A stretch of DNA of 64,000 nt from Oscheius dolichura (lineage: Eukaryota > Nematoda > Chromadorea > Rhabditida > Rhabditidae). The first letter of the stretch is position 1. Each line of letters starts with the position of its first letter. Shown here piece after piece: positions 35,001-47,800 of this stretch. The notes below the pieces were generated by a model that ran no database searches, had not been told where the DNA came from, and saw only the letters and a program-made list of their open reading frames with translations. Location of the stretch: contig OW051495.1 of NCBI GenBank assembly GCA_932521035.1, positions 5,084,001 through 5,148,000 on the forward strand, in the 5' to 3' direction. Both the position numbers and the translations under genes were made by a program.

Positions 35001-38000
35001 GGGCGGGCCCGGACCTCGACACTAGATATTCAGCTTCGGCGCAGGTTCTGCTAGTCGAGGGGGGAAAGTCCTGATCCGAGGAGACGGAGTGGAGAGTGTA
35101 GGGCGAGCCGATGGATATGTCCTGGTAGGCGACGGACAGACGGTAGTCTCCTATTTCGGAGGGGGTGAATCGGACACGTAGGCCGGTGGGTGTCTCCTCG
35201 ATGATGGCCTCGACGACTCTTCCGGAGGGGCTGGTGATGACGATGCGGGTGTTCTCCCCGTCCGCCGTAAAGACGTGCATCTCCTTCTCGCAGTGGACTG
35301 TGATTATGCCTGAAAGCGCCCTTTTGTAGAGGGGATCATTGTAGATACAAACCACACAACGCAAAGAAATAAGAGAAGTCACCACAGCACAAAAAAATAT
35401 AGGGTTACCCACAAAAAATACACGGCATTCCATAAAAACATTAAAAAAGGATAAAACACTCCAGTTCACACGAAAAATAGAAACACAGCAGTCAATCGGA
35501 AGATGTCAGACTTACTGTTCTCGAGGCCGGACACCGAGATGCCGGAGACGTCTACCCGTGGCTGGACGTTGATCTCGATGGGGGACATTTCCTCCCCGGC
35601 GAAGACCACATTCAACTGGAAAAGGCCCCCGTTAGAGGCACTCCCCTCGCCGTACCTGGTAGGCACCCGGCTTCGGAGCCGTGTATTTCACAGTGAACGA
35701 GCCGTCCTGGTGGTCGAGCACGTCGATGTCGACATTCTGTCCCTGTCTGTCCAGCAGAGCCACTTCCACAGCTCCTGGACCCGCCTGCTTGGCATCGATG
35801 GTAAAATGAGTGGGCTCTTGGGCAACCACGGGCCCGTCCACTCCGGGCCCATACATCCGTAACTTCGAGATATCTACTGGGTCTTTTACATCAACCTGGA
35901 AGTAATGTATACTGTAGTAGGCCAGGCGGATTACGGTATACGGGGCACCTGGCAGAGCGACCCCACGGAGACGACAGTCAACTGTGTACGGGCCAGGTCT
36001 CATGGGGAGGAAGTCGACCGCGTAGAGACAGGGAGTGACCTCGTTGAGGGAGTGGGCCACACTGTTATGGTCCTTGTCATAGACGGACACGTGGGGAGCA
36101 TCATTCACTGAAGGAAAGACGTCTGCTCTCTAGCCACCGCCACTTACCATTTGTCCGTTTTGTGTCCAGATTGAAGGCTACCTTCTGCTGGGCTACATGA
36201 GGTCCATCCAGGCCGGTCACGCGGGCTGCCGCCGGATGGAACGTGGGTTCGGCCGACTGGACATCGAGGATGAAAGGACTTTCGGGGATGTGCTCGCCTC
36301 CCGACAGTACCTTCACTTTGTACACTCCCGGGAGTTTAGGCTGGAATGGCTCGGTTGCCACAAAACGAAAGAAACACGTACCGTATAGGAAACGAGAGCA
36401 GCGCCGTTTCCCTTTTCCTGGCAGGTTATTTCAGCCTTTGACGGGCCTTCGATGGAGAAGGCTAAAGAAAGGCTAGCTTGGTATGAAGGATGGAACTTAC
36501 AGAGAGCACCTGGCTCCCCATTCGAGTCGACCTGGAAGACACTCTCTTTCTCGGCGACTCCCCCTTCCAGGCCCGGGCCAAAGGCTCGTACTTTCGACTT
36601 GGAGGGCGGCGTGACGAAAACCTGGAGACATTGTGGTTGAAACAGAGAGAAACAAACATTGTAAGCTTTTTCAACCGGGTGGTTATCATAGAGGACTTGT
36701 ACTTCGTGGGCACCGAGATCTGTGGGGGCGTAGGAGAACGTCAGGGTATTGTCGGCATGGGAGATGAAACTTTTCGTCGGGACCGAGTTGCCGGTCTCTG
36801 AAACGGGGAGGACTAGCTACTGGAAGAGGGGCACTGACCTTTGCTTTTGACTAGGACATTGAAGAGATCAGGATCGGCCGAGAGCAGGGACTCGTGCATC
36901 TTGATGTGGACGGGGACCACCTCACCGACCCGGATCCCGCCGTCAGCTATTCCCCGACCCCACACTGTGCAGTCGGCTGAAATCAAAACCAGTGAGAGAA
37001 GAGGAATAAGCCTACGGATATTATTCCTGACGCGGAGAGGAAAGGGACTGGAGTCGAGGTGGTTCTTACGGTGGAAGACATTCACCGAGTGCAGTCCAGC
37101 AGTCTTCGGAGTGAAGGAACAGGCGTGGACACCGGGATGCACTTCTGAAAGAATAGACCCGTTAACCCAAAGGAACGGCAACTCACCGTTGACAGGGATC
37201 CGCGACTCCTTGCCATCGCCGTCGACAACGATCATGTCGACCGGCCCGTTGTACGCGTCTTCCACCCGGAAGTCAACGGGCTCCCCCACAGTGGCGTGGT
37301 CTTTGTAGGGGCAAAGCCGGGCGAGAGGGAATGCCTGAAGAGGACATAGACTGGTCAGACTCGCTCTTACCGTGAATCTGTAGAGCTCGTCACGCGGTTC
37401 TATCACCCCGTGACTGCTGTTTTCGAGACGAAGGCGAGCCGTGTGAGGGCCGACGTACTCGGGAGTGAAATCGCCGCTGTACACGCCGGGCTCCTTTTCG
37501 GAGAGTTTCACGGGCACCACGGCCCCCGATTCGTGGGTAATCACCACCTAAATCGATAGAAAAAAGAATCGGCTCGACTAACCGAGGGATTGAATGCAGG
37601 GGAGCAGAGGACGGTGAAGTGGGAGGACTTCTTGATGAGTGGGTGCTCTTCCAAGTCTTGGATTTCTCCATAAACCGAGGGGACGACGACCTCTTGTCCA
37701 TTCTGGTGGGAAGAGGGAAGAGGCTCGGTCGAGTTCAAAGCTCTACAACAGAGTATGAATTTATACAGAGAGGAATACCTGGCTGTAGGGAACTGCGACA
37801 GGTAGGTCATGACGGACATCTCGTCAATCTCCGGGTGGATCAGCTCATCTGGGGCAATCAGCGGCTCCACTCCCAGACGGTCCTTCGCGGCCTGCATAGC
37901 CTTCTGGGTGTTGGCCAGGGCATTTTCAGGCAGCCACGTGTCCCAGTTGGGCACTGAGCCGGGGATGATGGTATTCACCTGAACACGACAGGTAAATCGA

Positions 38001-38782
38001 GAGAAATGACTAACCAGGGCTCCGAGGGCGAGACCATCGTTCCAATCCGAAGTGAAATTACTCAAGGGCATGCCATGGGGCAGCCGGCCTCGAATCCAAT
38101 TCAACAGCTTCTGCTTGGGGGTCTCTTCCGGCTGGCCGTCTTTGGTGTCCTGTGGGGGGAAAGGGTAGAAAGGGGGAAGGATAAGAAGACTCACGCCAGT
38201 CCATCCCATGGAGATGGAATAGTGGAGGATGAGGGTCCATATGAGACCGAGGATGAGCTTTTTGTTCTGGTCAACGATGTGGGTACTGTCTGAATGGGGG
38301 GCACCTGTGGCTGACCCTGCCCGGGACACTGACCTATGTTAATAATCTTGATGCCCTCTTTATCCTGGAAGAAACTGAGGGCAAGGGAGACGTTTTCGAG
38401 GCGCTGAGATCGGAATGACACCTGAACGGGGTGGCCAAGGACACGAGACACCCGACCTTTTTATTATGACGGCCGACAGATTTGTGGGAAAGAGCCTCGG
38501 CCAGAGCTATCAAGCGGAGGCCGTCGGCAAAGTCGGTTTCCTGGGAAGAGAGGATACGAGAGGAGGAGGGGACTGACCAGGTTGATTATCGACTGGCTGG
38601 CTTTTTTCAGGTGATTGTTGACCCAGCGAGTGAACGTGTTCTGTTGGATAATCTTCCACTCCGCATCCTCGTGTCGAATGGCCGGAACCACCTGGAAACG
38701 CCCTTCTCGTCCCCGGCTACGGACAAACAACAACCTCGACTTCTTGCTCCAAGTCGCGTGGCCTTGCAGATGGTTCAGCCAT
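29043..38782 (-). CDS. fln-1: Filamin (actin-crosslinking protein, two CH domains and about 22 Ig-like repeats)
   Basis: Filamins crosslink F-actin and anchor membrane proteins. The start at 38782 ([16 protein letters not shown]) splices to [20 protein letters not shown] and [15 protein letters not shown], the opening of CH1. CH2 includes [13 protein letters not shown] and [20 protein letters not shown]. Ig-like filamin repeats follow to the end, each with a PGxY/H...V...IxGSPF signature, for example [39 protein letters not shown] and [11 protein letters not shown]. By eye there are about 22, near the 20-24 of animal filamins. The last ends [12 protein letters not shown] at 29043 and should be the dimerisation repeat. 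Introns are mostly 40-100 nt. One near 32325-32788 is about 460 nt and contains a 17-G run. An acceptor-like TATTTCAG lies about 38 nt before the ATG. Confidence 0.93.
32639..32655 (+). repeat. 17-G homopolymer run in a filamin intron
   Basis: Seventeen consecutive guanines lie on the plus strand, with three more G just before, separated by a T. The run lies in the largest filamin intron, so the pre-mRNA carries a C-run. Runs of this length can form G-quadruplexes and are mutable. Confidence 0.9.
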
Positions 38783-40541
38783 CGCTAAGAAGGCCCCGAA
38801 AACCAAACAATTCTCAGCACCTGAAATACGGCGGGTGGTGGAAAGCCGTGAAAATGGAGAGCCACGCCCTGATATAGACGGAGAATGTCTTTTTATACGG
38901 GCAGAATGTTAATGACCAGAGACGGTGGGACAGGCAGGGGTACACAAGGGGGAGAGGACTGCTTCCTGGGCAATAATCAATTCGGAGGCGGTGATTCAAC
39001 CGGAAAACAACAAAAAGGTTTCTATAAAAGGCAAGAAATCGATGTGGCCAGATAAGAGTCGCCATCTGTTTGCTCAGGTCCAAGAAGAAAAAGGCTTTGA
39101 GGGAGGCCCGTAAACATGAAAACGTATGTCGGCCGTGGGAATGCTGCGATACCGAAGTGACCACGGGGGAGCGCTAAGCAAACAGCCAGGGCGCTGACCT
39201 GCCCGCCTTTTCTTTTCTCTTTTTCCAAGTCAGCCGGCCAGCTGTCCTCAATATCATGATTAAGCCGATTACAACCCTGCCACAGGGATACAAATGACCC
39301 GACTCGGCCGAACAAGACAACGCGCACTACTTCCCCCTGGGCCAGACATATGGCCAGAGTAAAAGTACGGCGGACGGAAGGACAGGCAAATGTCGGACAA
39401 AATCTGCTGCTGGCGGCTGTCTTTGGGTCCGATCTAATCGCATAGGTCAGCCAGCCGGACAACAATCGCAACACGGGGTCGTCAACATGCAAATGGGCCG
39501 GAAAAAACAGGGGGCCTCAGACTGGTAGCGTGACCAGGGGGCAGGAGGTTCAGAAGGGAGTGAAAGCGGAGAGCCGGTCGACAGCTGACTTCTCGTTTCA
39601 CAGAGTCACGGACCGGACAGCTGACTTTCTCTTTTTTACACTCTCTCCAATAAGGAAATTCAGCCATTTGTGGCCAAATTCGAGGAGTGGCTCGGATTCG
39701 GGTGGCAGGCCTTCAGAAGGTGTCTAGCTCTAAACAAAAAAAGGTGGGGGGGGGGGGGGGGAATCTTATCGGCACGAGGACACGCCGAAACAATCATTTG
39801 GGAAAAGATTCTATGACGTCTCGTTGCCGAAAATATATAATACAGGGAATAATGGGGGTGTATGCGTCTATTCATTACAATCCTGTATAGGGTAGAGCTG
39901 ACTGTATCGACGAGTCAAATAGGCAGGAAGGCCGCAAGTAGGAACTTTCGGATTGATGCAAAATGGTTGTCGAATAAAAAGAGCGAGTAAAGTTTCAATC
40001 TTTTACAATTTTTCGGAACAGGCCAGCTGGCGTGCACCTGTTTCTATCAGAAACCTAACAGCGCAGCCTACAAAAAGTGCTCGATAATCCTGATTTTCGG
40101 ATAAATGCCAGCCTTTTAGGCCGGTGTCTCACGGGTGGCAGACGCGGTCACCGGGGCACTAGTGATAACGGGCTTATCAGCTGGGATGAGCAATAATAAG
40201 AGCGTGGGTGGCAAAAGGACACCTGCCGTTTGTTGTGGAAGGCAGGCGACGCGGCGCGCTGAATTCGGTCGTGTGTTGAGTCAGATCCGTTTCTGTTGGC
40301 GGAAGGCTTTTGTTTCACATGTACGAATTACGGTAACTTGTTCTGGAAGACGGCACACGTAATATAATAATTTATTTGTTAATTAATAGAACTCTAGGAG
40401 GCGCTTCTGTGGGGGGAGATCAGTGGCAGTAAGGGGAGATCACAGATGGCTGAGCAAAGGGGAAAAGTGCGAAATGTGAGGCAGGGCTTGAGCAGGCTCT
40501 TGGCAGGACCAATTTGAGAAGAGAGAAAGAAGGAAAGGAGA
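38783..40541. other. Intergenic region between filamin start and the Clarinet-like 3' end
   Basis: About 1.76 kb without a supported gene. Short ORFs overlap in several frames and match nothing recognised. The left part is the filamin 5' region, with an acceptor-like site at about 38820-38827 on the minus strand. The right end has a minus-strand AATAAA at 40371-40376 that would end the Clarinet-like transcript. A 16-G run is at 39746-39761. A TATA-like ATATATAAT occurs near 39831. Confidence 0.55.
39746..39761 (+). repeat. 16-G homopolymer run
   Basis: Sixteen consecutive guanines follow AAAAAAAGGT in intergenic DNA upstream of filamin. It is the second such run in 7 kb, and both are on the plus strand. 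Confidence 0.9.
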
Positions 40542-41803
40542 TCAATCGATGGCCGGGTAGCCGATGTCCAGGGCAGCTGGAAACGCCCTGGTATTGTCTC
40601 TCTCTGTCTCCCCACCGGGCATGTAGTTGTGGGTGGACGACATGTTCTTTTCCAGAGGAGCATTCAAGACATTCCTGGCCGAGCGGGAGTCAAGCGGCTC
40701 GATTGTATACCAACGGGGAACGCCGGAAAGAGCAGACGGATCTGAACCAGAGTTTGCTGGCCGACAATGGGGACACGGCTCACCTGAGAGGGAGATGACC
40801 ACCCGTCCCAGAGCATTGCTTTCAGAGAACTTGTCGTAGTCCCAGAGGGACAGCTCGAGGCAGTGGGAGTAGAGACTGGTCGAGGGCACCTCGTAGTCGA
40901 CCTGTTGGTTCCACTCGGGATTCACGGAGCAGGGGACGAAGCGAGTGCGTCTCTTGTGAGAGACCCTGAAACAGAGGAGGTGTCCACACCCAGGGGAAAC
41001 TCACTTTCTCCCCGGTAGCAGGTAGACCTTCACAAACGGATTGGGCAGTGTTCTGCTGACAGGGTCTCGCAGTTTCAGCCCGCGGGCCGACAGGATCCTG
41101 ACAATCAGTTTGCACAGACGCTGGTCGTAGAAGACGCCTATCTGGAGGAATCCCAAGTCAGAGTCAGCCTAAACTCCTTTCCAGTCAGTTTTTTTATTCT
41201 TCTTACCGTTCGCCTGGTGTTCAACGTTTCAACATTGTCGTAAATTCTCGTGTTTTGTTTCTTGTGCATGGGAACGGGAGGCCGTCTTTCGGGAGACGCA
41301 GTCCGGATGTCGAACTCCCCAGTCTGGGTGTACTCTGGCTCGCCTGTCCGCACCACGACCTCGACCTCGCCGCTGCTGGAGTTGACGATCCTCTCGACTT
41401 CCTCGAACGTCTTCCCAGTCAGGAAAACCCCGTTCCATTCGAGAACCTGGTCTCCTGAAGACTTCCCCATATAAAATATAATCCGGATACAAACCTGGCC
41501 GTATCTCGCCAAGAGTCTGATTGTACTTTCCCTGGTTGACAGCCGAGACGAAGGCACCCAGTGTGCCGTCCTTCATCCTCTTGCCTCCTACCACTCGGAC
41601 TCCCAGGTCTGAAACTGTTCTCTTCTCTCTACCCGATGCCCCCTCACCATTGTAAATGTTGTGGTCACGGTAGCACCTGGTAAGCAGGAGTCGTTTTGTG
41701 TTGTTGCTCCTAGGGGAGACTGTTGGATGGGACGGGGCGAGGTCTCTTGGATTGGCGTGCCCGAGGCTACGGAAGCGGTAAGGAGGTTGGCTAAAAGGCT
41801 GTT
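40542..41803 (-). other. cla-1: PDZ and C2 domain exons of the Clarinet-like gene
   Basis: Six exons: 41803-41648, 41608-41495, 41454-41207, 41168-41005, 40965-40784 and 40741-40542. The PDZ domain starts RLLLTRCYRDHNIYNDLGVR and continues VVGGKRMKDGTLGAFVSAV, GDQVLEWNGVFLTGKTFEEV and GEVEVVVRTGE. This is very close to Piccolo and RIM PDZ domains. The C2 domain reads IGVFYDQRLCKLIVRILSAR, NPFVKVYLLPGRK, VNPEWNQQVDYEVP and LELSLWDYDKF, a type I C2 topology. Aspartates that would bind calcium in the first loop (GLKLRDPVS) appear only partly kept. Joined to exon 44401-42301 plus the in-frame ATG at 44413, the total is 3,177 nt, an exact multiple of three. The protein ends DIGYPAID. Confidence 0.9.
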
Positions 41804-44800
41804 CTGAAAATTGGTTAATCTTGGCGGAAAGGAGAAGAGGGTCTATTTGACTAATAGCCGGAGAGCGATTTCCGTAATTATCCTAATCTATGGAGTGGGC
41901 TAGGTGTGAGAGTCGTGATTGAAATGGCCGGGGTCGCATTGATTTTTTTCCGAATACTCAAAGAGCCACGTGGGGTGTTTCCCTCCCGGAGCAGGATGCA
42001 CTCAATATTCAGGGCCATTGCAAACAAGAGGCGACGTGTCTTCAAATGGAATGTGCTCTACTTTTATGAATGTACTGCGGCCGGCCCCCGGGGAAAACGA
42101 GCAGCGAAGCATCAACGGGGATCCATCTCAGGGCTGATTACTTGGCCTCGGCCCGGCCATTCCCACGACTCACGACATCTCAAGACCACGTTAAACAATC
42201 AAATTTATTATGTTATTAGTGCATAAATAAAACTCTGTGAAAAGCAACTGAAAGCTCTCCGGCTATCGGCCATCAATAAGGAATGAAGGGCTTTCCACAC
42301 CTGCTACTCGTCGTCGGCTGGCGTAGACCCGCGACAGGGCGTCGTCCCGCTCGGTCCGAGGATACACCGGTCGATTCCGTTGGAGGTTGCCATAATCCAG
42401 GGAGTAGGCAGGCGGTCGTGATCCGTAGTTCTCCTCGCTTCGACTGTAGACGGCGAAGTCCGCCGGGGTGGCATACGAGTCCGAGAGGGGCGCGTCATAG
42501 CGGGTCTGGATGGGTGCCATCGCGGCGGGCAGTGTACCATAGCCGCGGTCATCGTGCAGGTAACCATCGAAACGGGATGTCATGCGAGGAGCAGGGTCGG
42601 AGAAGCGGTAGGGATCGGAGAGCGGAGCATCGTAGGGTCTTCGAGGAGGAAGGGTGGTCCGTGCCTCGGCTGCGAGGAGTGTAGGCTGGTACTCCCTTTG
42701 AAGATATGTGGCATACTGAGAAAGAAGATCGCGGTGACCGGCGTATGACAAATTGGTCGTGTCCTGAGCATAGGGTCGTCCGTGAGGATAAGAAAGACTG
42801 GTGGTGGGGTATCGACGGCCATCCTGGTAGCTGTCCCAGGGGGCAGCCCTCCGAGGATCGTCCAGCTGATCCAAATAGTTCAAACTCTTTCCTCGGTAAG
42901 TGGTCGTTGGCTCTCCCATGTTGCTATACGTAGTGTAGGGGGTATACCCCGTGTTGAGATCGAGCAGAGACCGGGTCTGCATTGGCTGGGATGCTTCATA
43001 GCTCGGCTGGTAGGAAGGTCTCCCGCCGAAACTCTGCTCGTACTCGATCTGGATCGGTTCCAGCGGAGCCGGCCCCATCATCCTCTCGTAGTTCCTTGGC
43101 AGACTGGCATAGTTAGACGGAGTCAGATTGTAGACGTTCTCCCTGACGGTAAAGTCCCGGGGAGCAGCATTCGGTCGCTCCATTCTGGGGAGACTGCCGT
43201 AGTGGTATGCGTCGGGAGCGCCTTCGTATATATCAGAGCTCCAGAGTCGTTCTCTCCTCCTCGCCAGCTCGTCCGACAACTCGTGCCGTCTCTGCTCCCT
43301 CGAAAGGGAGTCATCATCGTCGTGGAAATGGTAGTGGTGCTTGTGATGGTGTCGTTTCGCTCGGGCACCCAGTTCTTTCAATTTCCTGTCATAATCCTCG
43401 AAGTATTTCCTAGTTGCCTCGAGAAGGTCCGTCGTCTGGGCAGTGGCATCATGTCTGGTCAGTCTGGCGATCCTCTCCCGATCCAGGGGTGTCTCCTTGT
43501 AGAATGGCAGGGTGGTCGCGTCCGTCTGGGTCTCTGTCGACTGCTTGTAGGTGGACAGACTCCTCAGCTGCTGCGACAAGGAGGTCGACGGCATGCTGTA
43601 CCCCCTGTTCCGATCCAGCGGTGGTGCATCAATTTGCACCCCGATCGAACTCCTGGCATGAAGAGGTGGCTTCGGTGGCTGAGGATCGTAGACCGGTCTT
43701 GTGTCGTCGTCTGATTTCTGGGTAGCCACTGTACATGTCTTCTTGGGGATCACTCGGGCCCCGTCGATGAGTTCCACTGGCAAGAGACACGGGATGACGT
43801 TGGGAGTGTCGTCCTCCCTGCCCTCTGGCAACAGTCCTGTAACCAGCATCCGGTGGACCACGTACTGTCTCTGGTTGGCCTCGATTTCACAGGCCTCCAG
43901 GGTCTCTTTCCTCCTGGTCAACGCCTCCTTCAGCTCCTTCTTCAAGAGGACCCTGGCCAGAGTGTTAGGCACCTTTCCACCGGTCGATCTTCTTCCAATA
44001 ATTGAAGAGACCGGCTGGCGAAGAGCCACTCGTGGTCGGGGATGGAACGAGGCTCCCGGGATGATCGCAGGATCTCTAGCCCGTGAGGTAGAGGCAGTCG
44101 AAGTGAAGGACAGGGCAGACGAGGGGCGCTCTACTGGGGCGAAACCGTTGGTCTGGGTTCCTGTAGAAGACCCGAACAACGCGAAGGGTTCGGCGGTGGT
44201 AGTGGAAGGAGCCGAGCTGCTGAGGAAGGACTGGGCCGGCGGAACACGAGCCGTCATGCGCTGAGACTCGGACGACGGCGGAACGACGTACGCTCCTGGA
44301 GGAGGGGCTGGGTAGGTGGTCGTCGTCGAGAAGGCCGGCTGTGATGGAATGGATGGCAGCTTTCGTCGTCCCATGTCCTGCGCTGTGGCCGGACCATCAT
44401 CCTGCAAAGTCATTGGCTCACATAGGAAAGGGACTAGCTCCTACGGGATCAACTGCTCACTACGGGCACAAAAGATCTGGAGATTAGTCTAGCTCTGCCC
44501 CCGAGGAAATGAGACTGCTTTTCGAGGAAATGAAGAGTTGCCACTGGCAAAGGGATTGGTGCGCGCGAAAGTCGATACTCACAGAGCGAGGGCCCGACGA
44601 TAACGAAACACTCGGCCATAATCGCTTTCCGCCGAGTGCTCCTGAATCGAGCTCTTGGGCGGTCGGACGGAAAAAGGAAAACCGTGTAACAAAAAGCCAA
44701 GGAAGGAGGCGGCTTTGGTTTACTTGAGAAGGATGGCCGGGCAGGACTTCCCCCCGGGTTGTTGGCAGACAAAAAGGGGCTTCTCTACGTTTTGTTTGGC

Positions 44801-47800
44801 TTATATCAAAAAGAAGCAGTTGACCCGTGGTGTCAATTCATCGCAAATAATAAAAAGAAACAGAAAATTAAAAAAACGGACCGTGTTTTTCTCCCCTTAT
44901 CTCAGTTGGTCCGGCGGCCCTGGGGCGACGACGACTGCTGTAGGCGGAGTCGCGAATCAATCGCGCCGCCCCCAGGCACTCGGACATTTAGGAGACAAAA
45001 CAAAAAAGGTCCGTACCGCGCGAGACGCAAACCGACGTACCTCGAGGACATCTCTCCACGGCATGACCTGGGCCTTCTCTTTGGGGAACGAATCGACGGC
45101 CGGTGGGGCTTCCCCCTCCCCGGTCGGCAGCATCATTCCCGGAGATCGCCTTAATCCGCTGCCCAAGGTGCCCGTCTGTGGTTCTGACTCCTGTTGCTCG
45201 CGGACGAGAGTGGCCGACAGCGGAATGAGAAAGGATGGGGACGGGGAGCAGGAGGTGCATTCCTCAGGGGCGAGGCCGAGGGATCCGCTTGTCGGTGTCT
45301 GGAAGGTTGTCCCGGAATAGCAGAGGAGATTGGGCTTGGTCTTATCCGATGTGTAGACGGCACACGAATCCAACTGAAATTTATTGAATCTCGAAAGGGC
45401 GCGTGTACTCTACTTTGGGATGAATATTTCATTTGGAGCTTTTATTTAACGAGACTAAACGCGCTCTAAATGGGACACAAACGTAAAGGAAACGGGCCTC
45501 TTGGCTTCCTTTTGTTCAACTTACGAGGTCGTGGATGTCCGAGAGGGTCTTGTCGATCTTCGAATTCAGCTCAGCGTCCTTCTTCTGTTGCTCTGCTAGG
45601 GCCGTGGAGGGAGTGGTCGGAGAGGTGTAAAGAGGGGCGGAAGATGTCGGAAGAACAAACGGAGCGGTGGAAAAGAGGTAGGACGACGTGTAGAGACTCT
45701 GCTGGCTTGCCTTCGACTCAGTCGTGGTCATCTCTGAAGTCACCGTACTCGAGAATACCCCAAAACAACCTGGAATCGGAGACACGACTGGCGCCATGGT
45801 TAAAGACGCGCTGTTACCGGATGAGAGCTGAATAATCTGATCTGCCACGGATCTGGCAGCAATTCTTCTTTTTTCCTTTGCTATAAATGGTGTGTAATGT
45901 GGCCGGGGCCGAGGACACAAACCATGCAGCTTGCTGTCCGTGTTGAACACAGTACCCCGTGGCTCGTTCTCGTCTTCAGGGATGGTGTAGACGGGCCGGT
46001 GGGGGCCGCCGATGTGGGGGTGAGCCTGGTAGATCGTGTGGATCTCCTCCATATCCACGGACTAAACTCAATTTGTCTTCCATTTCGTTCGGGTTTTACC
46101 ACGTCTTCCTCTTCCGGCGAACTGAGGAACGGGTTCCTGCGATTCAGGTGAGCGGTCACATCCAGCGGTTGTGTGCTCGAATGGCTGGATATGGCCAAGT
46201 CCGGCTGAGATATATGCGTAACAGAAGAACTGCTCTCTCACCTTCTTCGATTCCAGGGCTGTCTTGGCCCACTGCACGTCGAACTCGTCGTTGGCCGACT
46301 CCCCAAAGGCCTGTATCTGCTGTAGCACCTGAATTCCATTGGTTGATCTCTTCGATAAGTGATTGCCTCTTTTCCGAATTGCTCCTGTTTCAGTCGTTCT
46401 TGTTCAACTTCTTCAAACGAAGGGGACGCCGCAACCGGGGCCACGACGACCCTGTCCGGGTACTCGTCGTCGTCCTCACTTCCGCTGTCCTCCTGAATAT
46501 CCCCTTCCTCCTTTTCTACCACTATCCTACCTCTTCACTGTCACTCCGTCTGTCCTCGTGTACGGTCAGAATTATCTCAGGAGGGATGATTTTCTCTTCG
46601 ATTTTTTTCGTTTCTTTCTCTTTCGGAAATTCTCTGGGCTTTGGGGTGGAGTCGAATTCAATCTCTTTAAAGGTCTGTGACCCGGAGAAGACATTATCAT
46701 AGATTTCATCCATTTCAATAGCGTCTAAGACGAAAGAGTCTCCAATTTAAAATGCCAGCAACCTGTTGGTGATCCAGTTTCATGGTGTCCCTCCTTGGAG
46801 TGTTCATCTCCTTCGAAGACCGTCGTCCACATTCGGCCGCGCTGACTCCAATTGGTCTGATTAGCCTCGACAGCATCCACCACCGCCACCTTCCTTTCGT
46901 CCTCCGTGACCTCGAATCTAAAAGTAGCATTCAAGAGACAAAGAAGAGAGGGTGGCCTACAAGTTGTCGTCGTGAAGCTCGCTGAACCTCTGGTCGGAAT
47001 AGGTGAAGTCGTCGTCGGCCACCTCGTCTGCTCGTGATCCGTTCCTGGATGTGGCACCTTCCCGCTGGTCCATCGTGTCGTCGAGAAGACCCGAAGGCTA
47101 AAATGGAACGGATCCGGTTGCAGATCAATGCTGCCGCGCAAACTCGCCATGTAAATATTACCTTGTAGGCGTAATCACCGAGTTCCGTGGCATATGAGGT
47201 CGAGGCCGTGCCGTAGCCGGACTCCCGGACGGGCGAGTCCGTCGAGCTGATCAGCGAGGGCTGTCTTCGTTCTAAGCTTTGCATTACCTTGGAAACTGGG
47301 GATGGCCAAGTCACTTCTAATGAGACTAAACCACAGACAGGCCATTGGATCCCGTGGGAGCTCTCCTTCGGAGAGGGAAACCAACCTATTGAAGGTAGCG
47401 GCGGAAGAGATTCCTCTTCTGGAAGTGGGGATAAGTCGGCGTCGATGTTTGTTTCCATTGCAGGACCTTTAACAGAGATTTCAATTGAATCATAAAAAGA
47501 CTCACCAAGAGGCAACTGAGTTGTACGCGGAATTGCCCACTCGGAAGGGGCAGGTGCTTGATACTCGAAATCCGTGGTGGCGGGCGGTGTTGTCCATTCT
47601 GTAGCTTGCGGCTCAGGAACTGGCTCAAACTCCGCGATTGGCTTCAGGATCTCACTGTCCATAGGATATTCTGTTGTCCACGACGGGATGGGCTCCACTC
47701 TGAATTGGCAGATGTGGTGGCTCTCCTGGTTTTTTACGTGTCTCGTTTTGCGGCAGATTCGGGTTCGGAGGGTTTCCTCTGCGGCGTCTCGTCCATGGCT

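Noticed and set aside
42782..43714. 310-codon plus-strand ORF opposite the 2.1-kb Clarinet-like exon
   Set aside because: It is the antisense shadow of a GC-rich exon. The minus-strand reading has matched splice phases and Piccolo-like downstream domains.
42263..44413. The 716-codon ORF as a separate single-exon gene
   Set aside because: A TTTGCAG acceptor at its start and a phase-matched donor at 42300 connect it to exons on both sides. A short-isoform start at 44413 remains possible and is reported.
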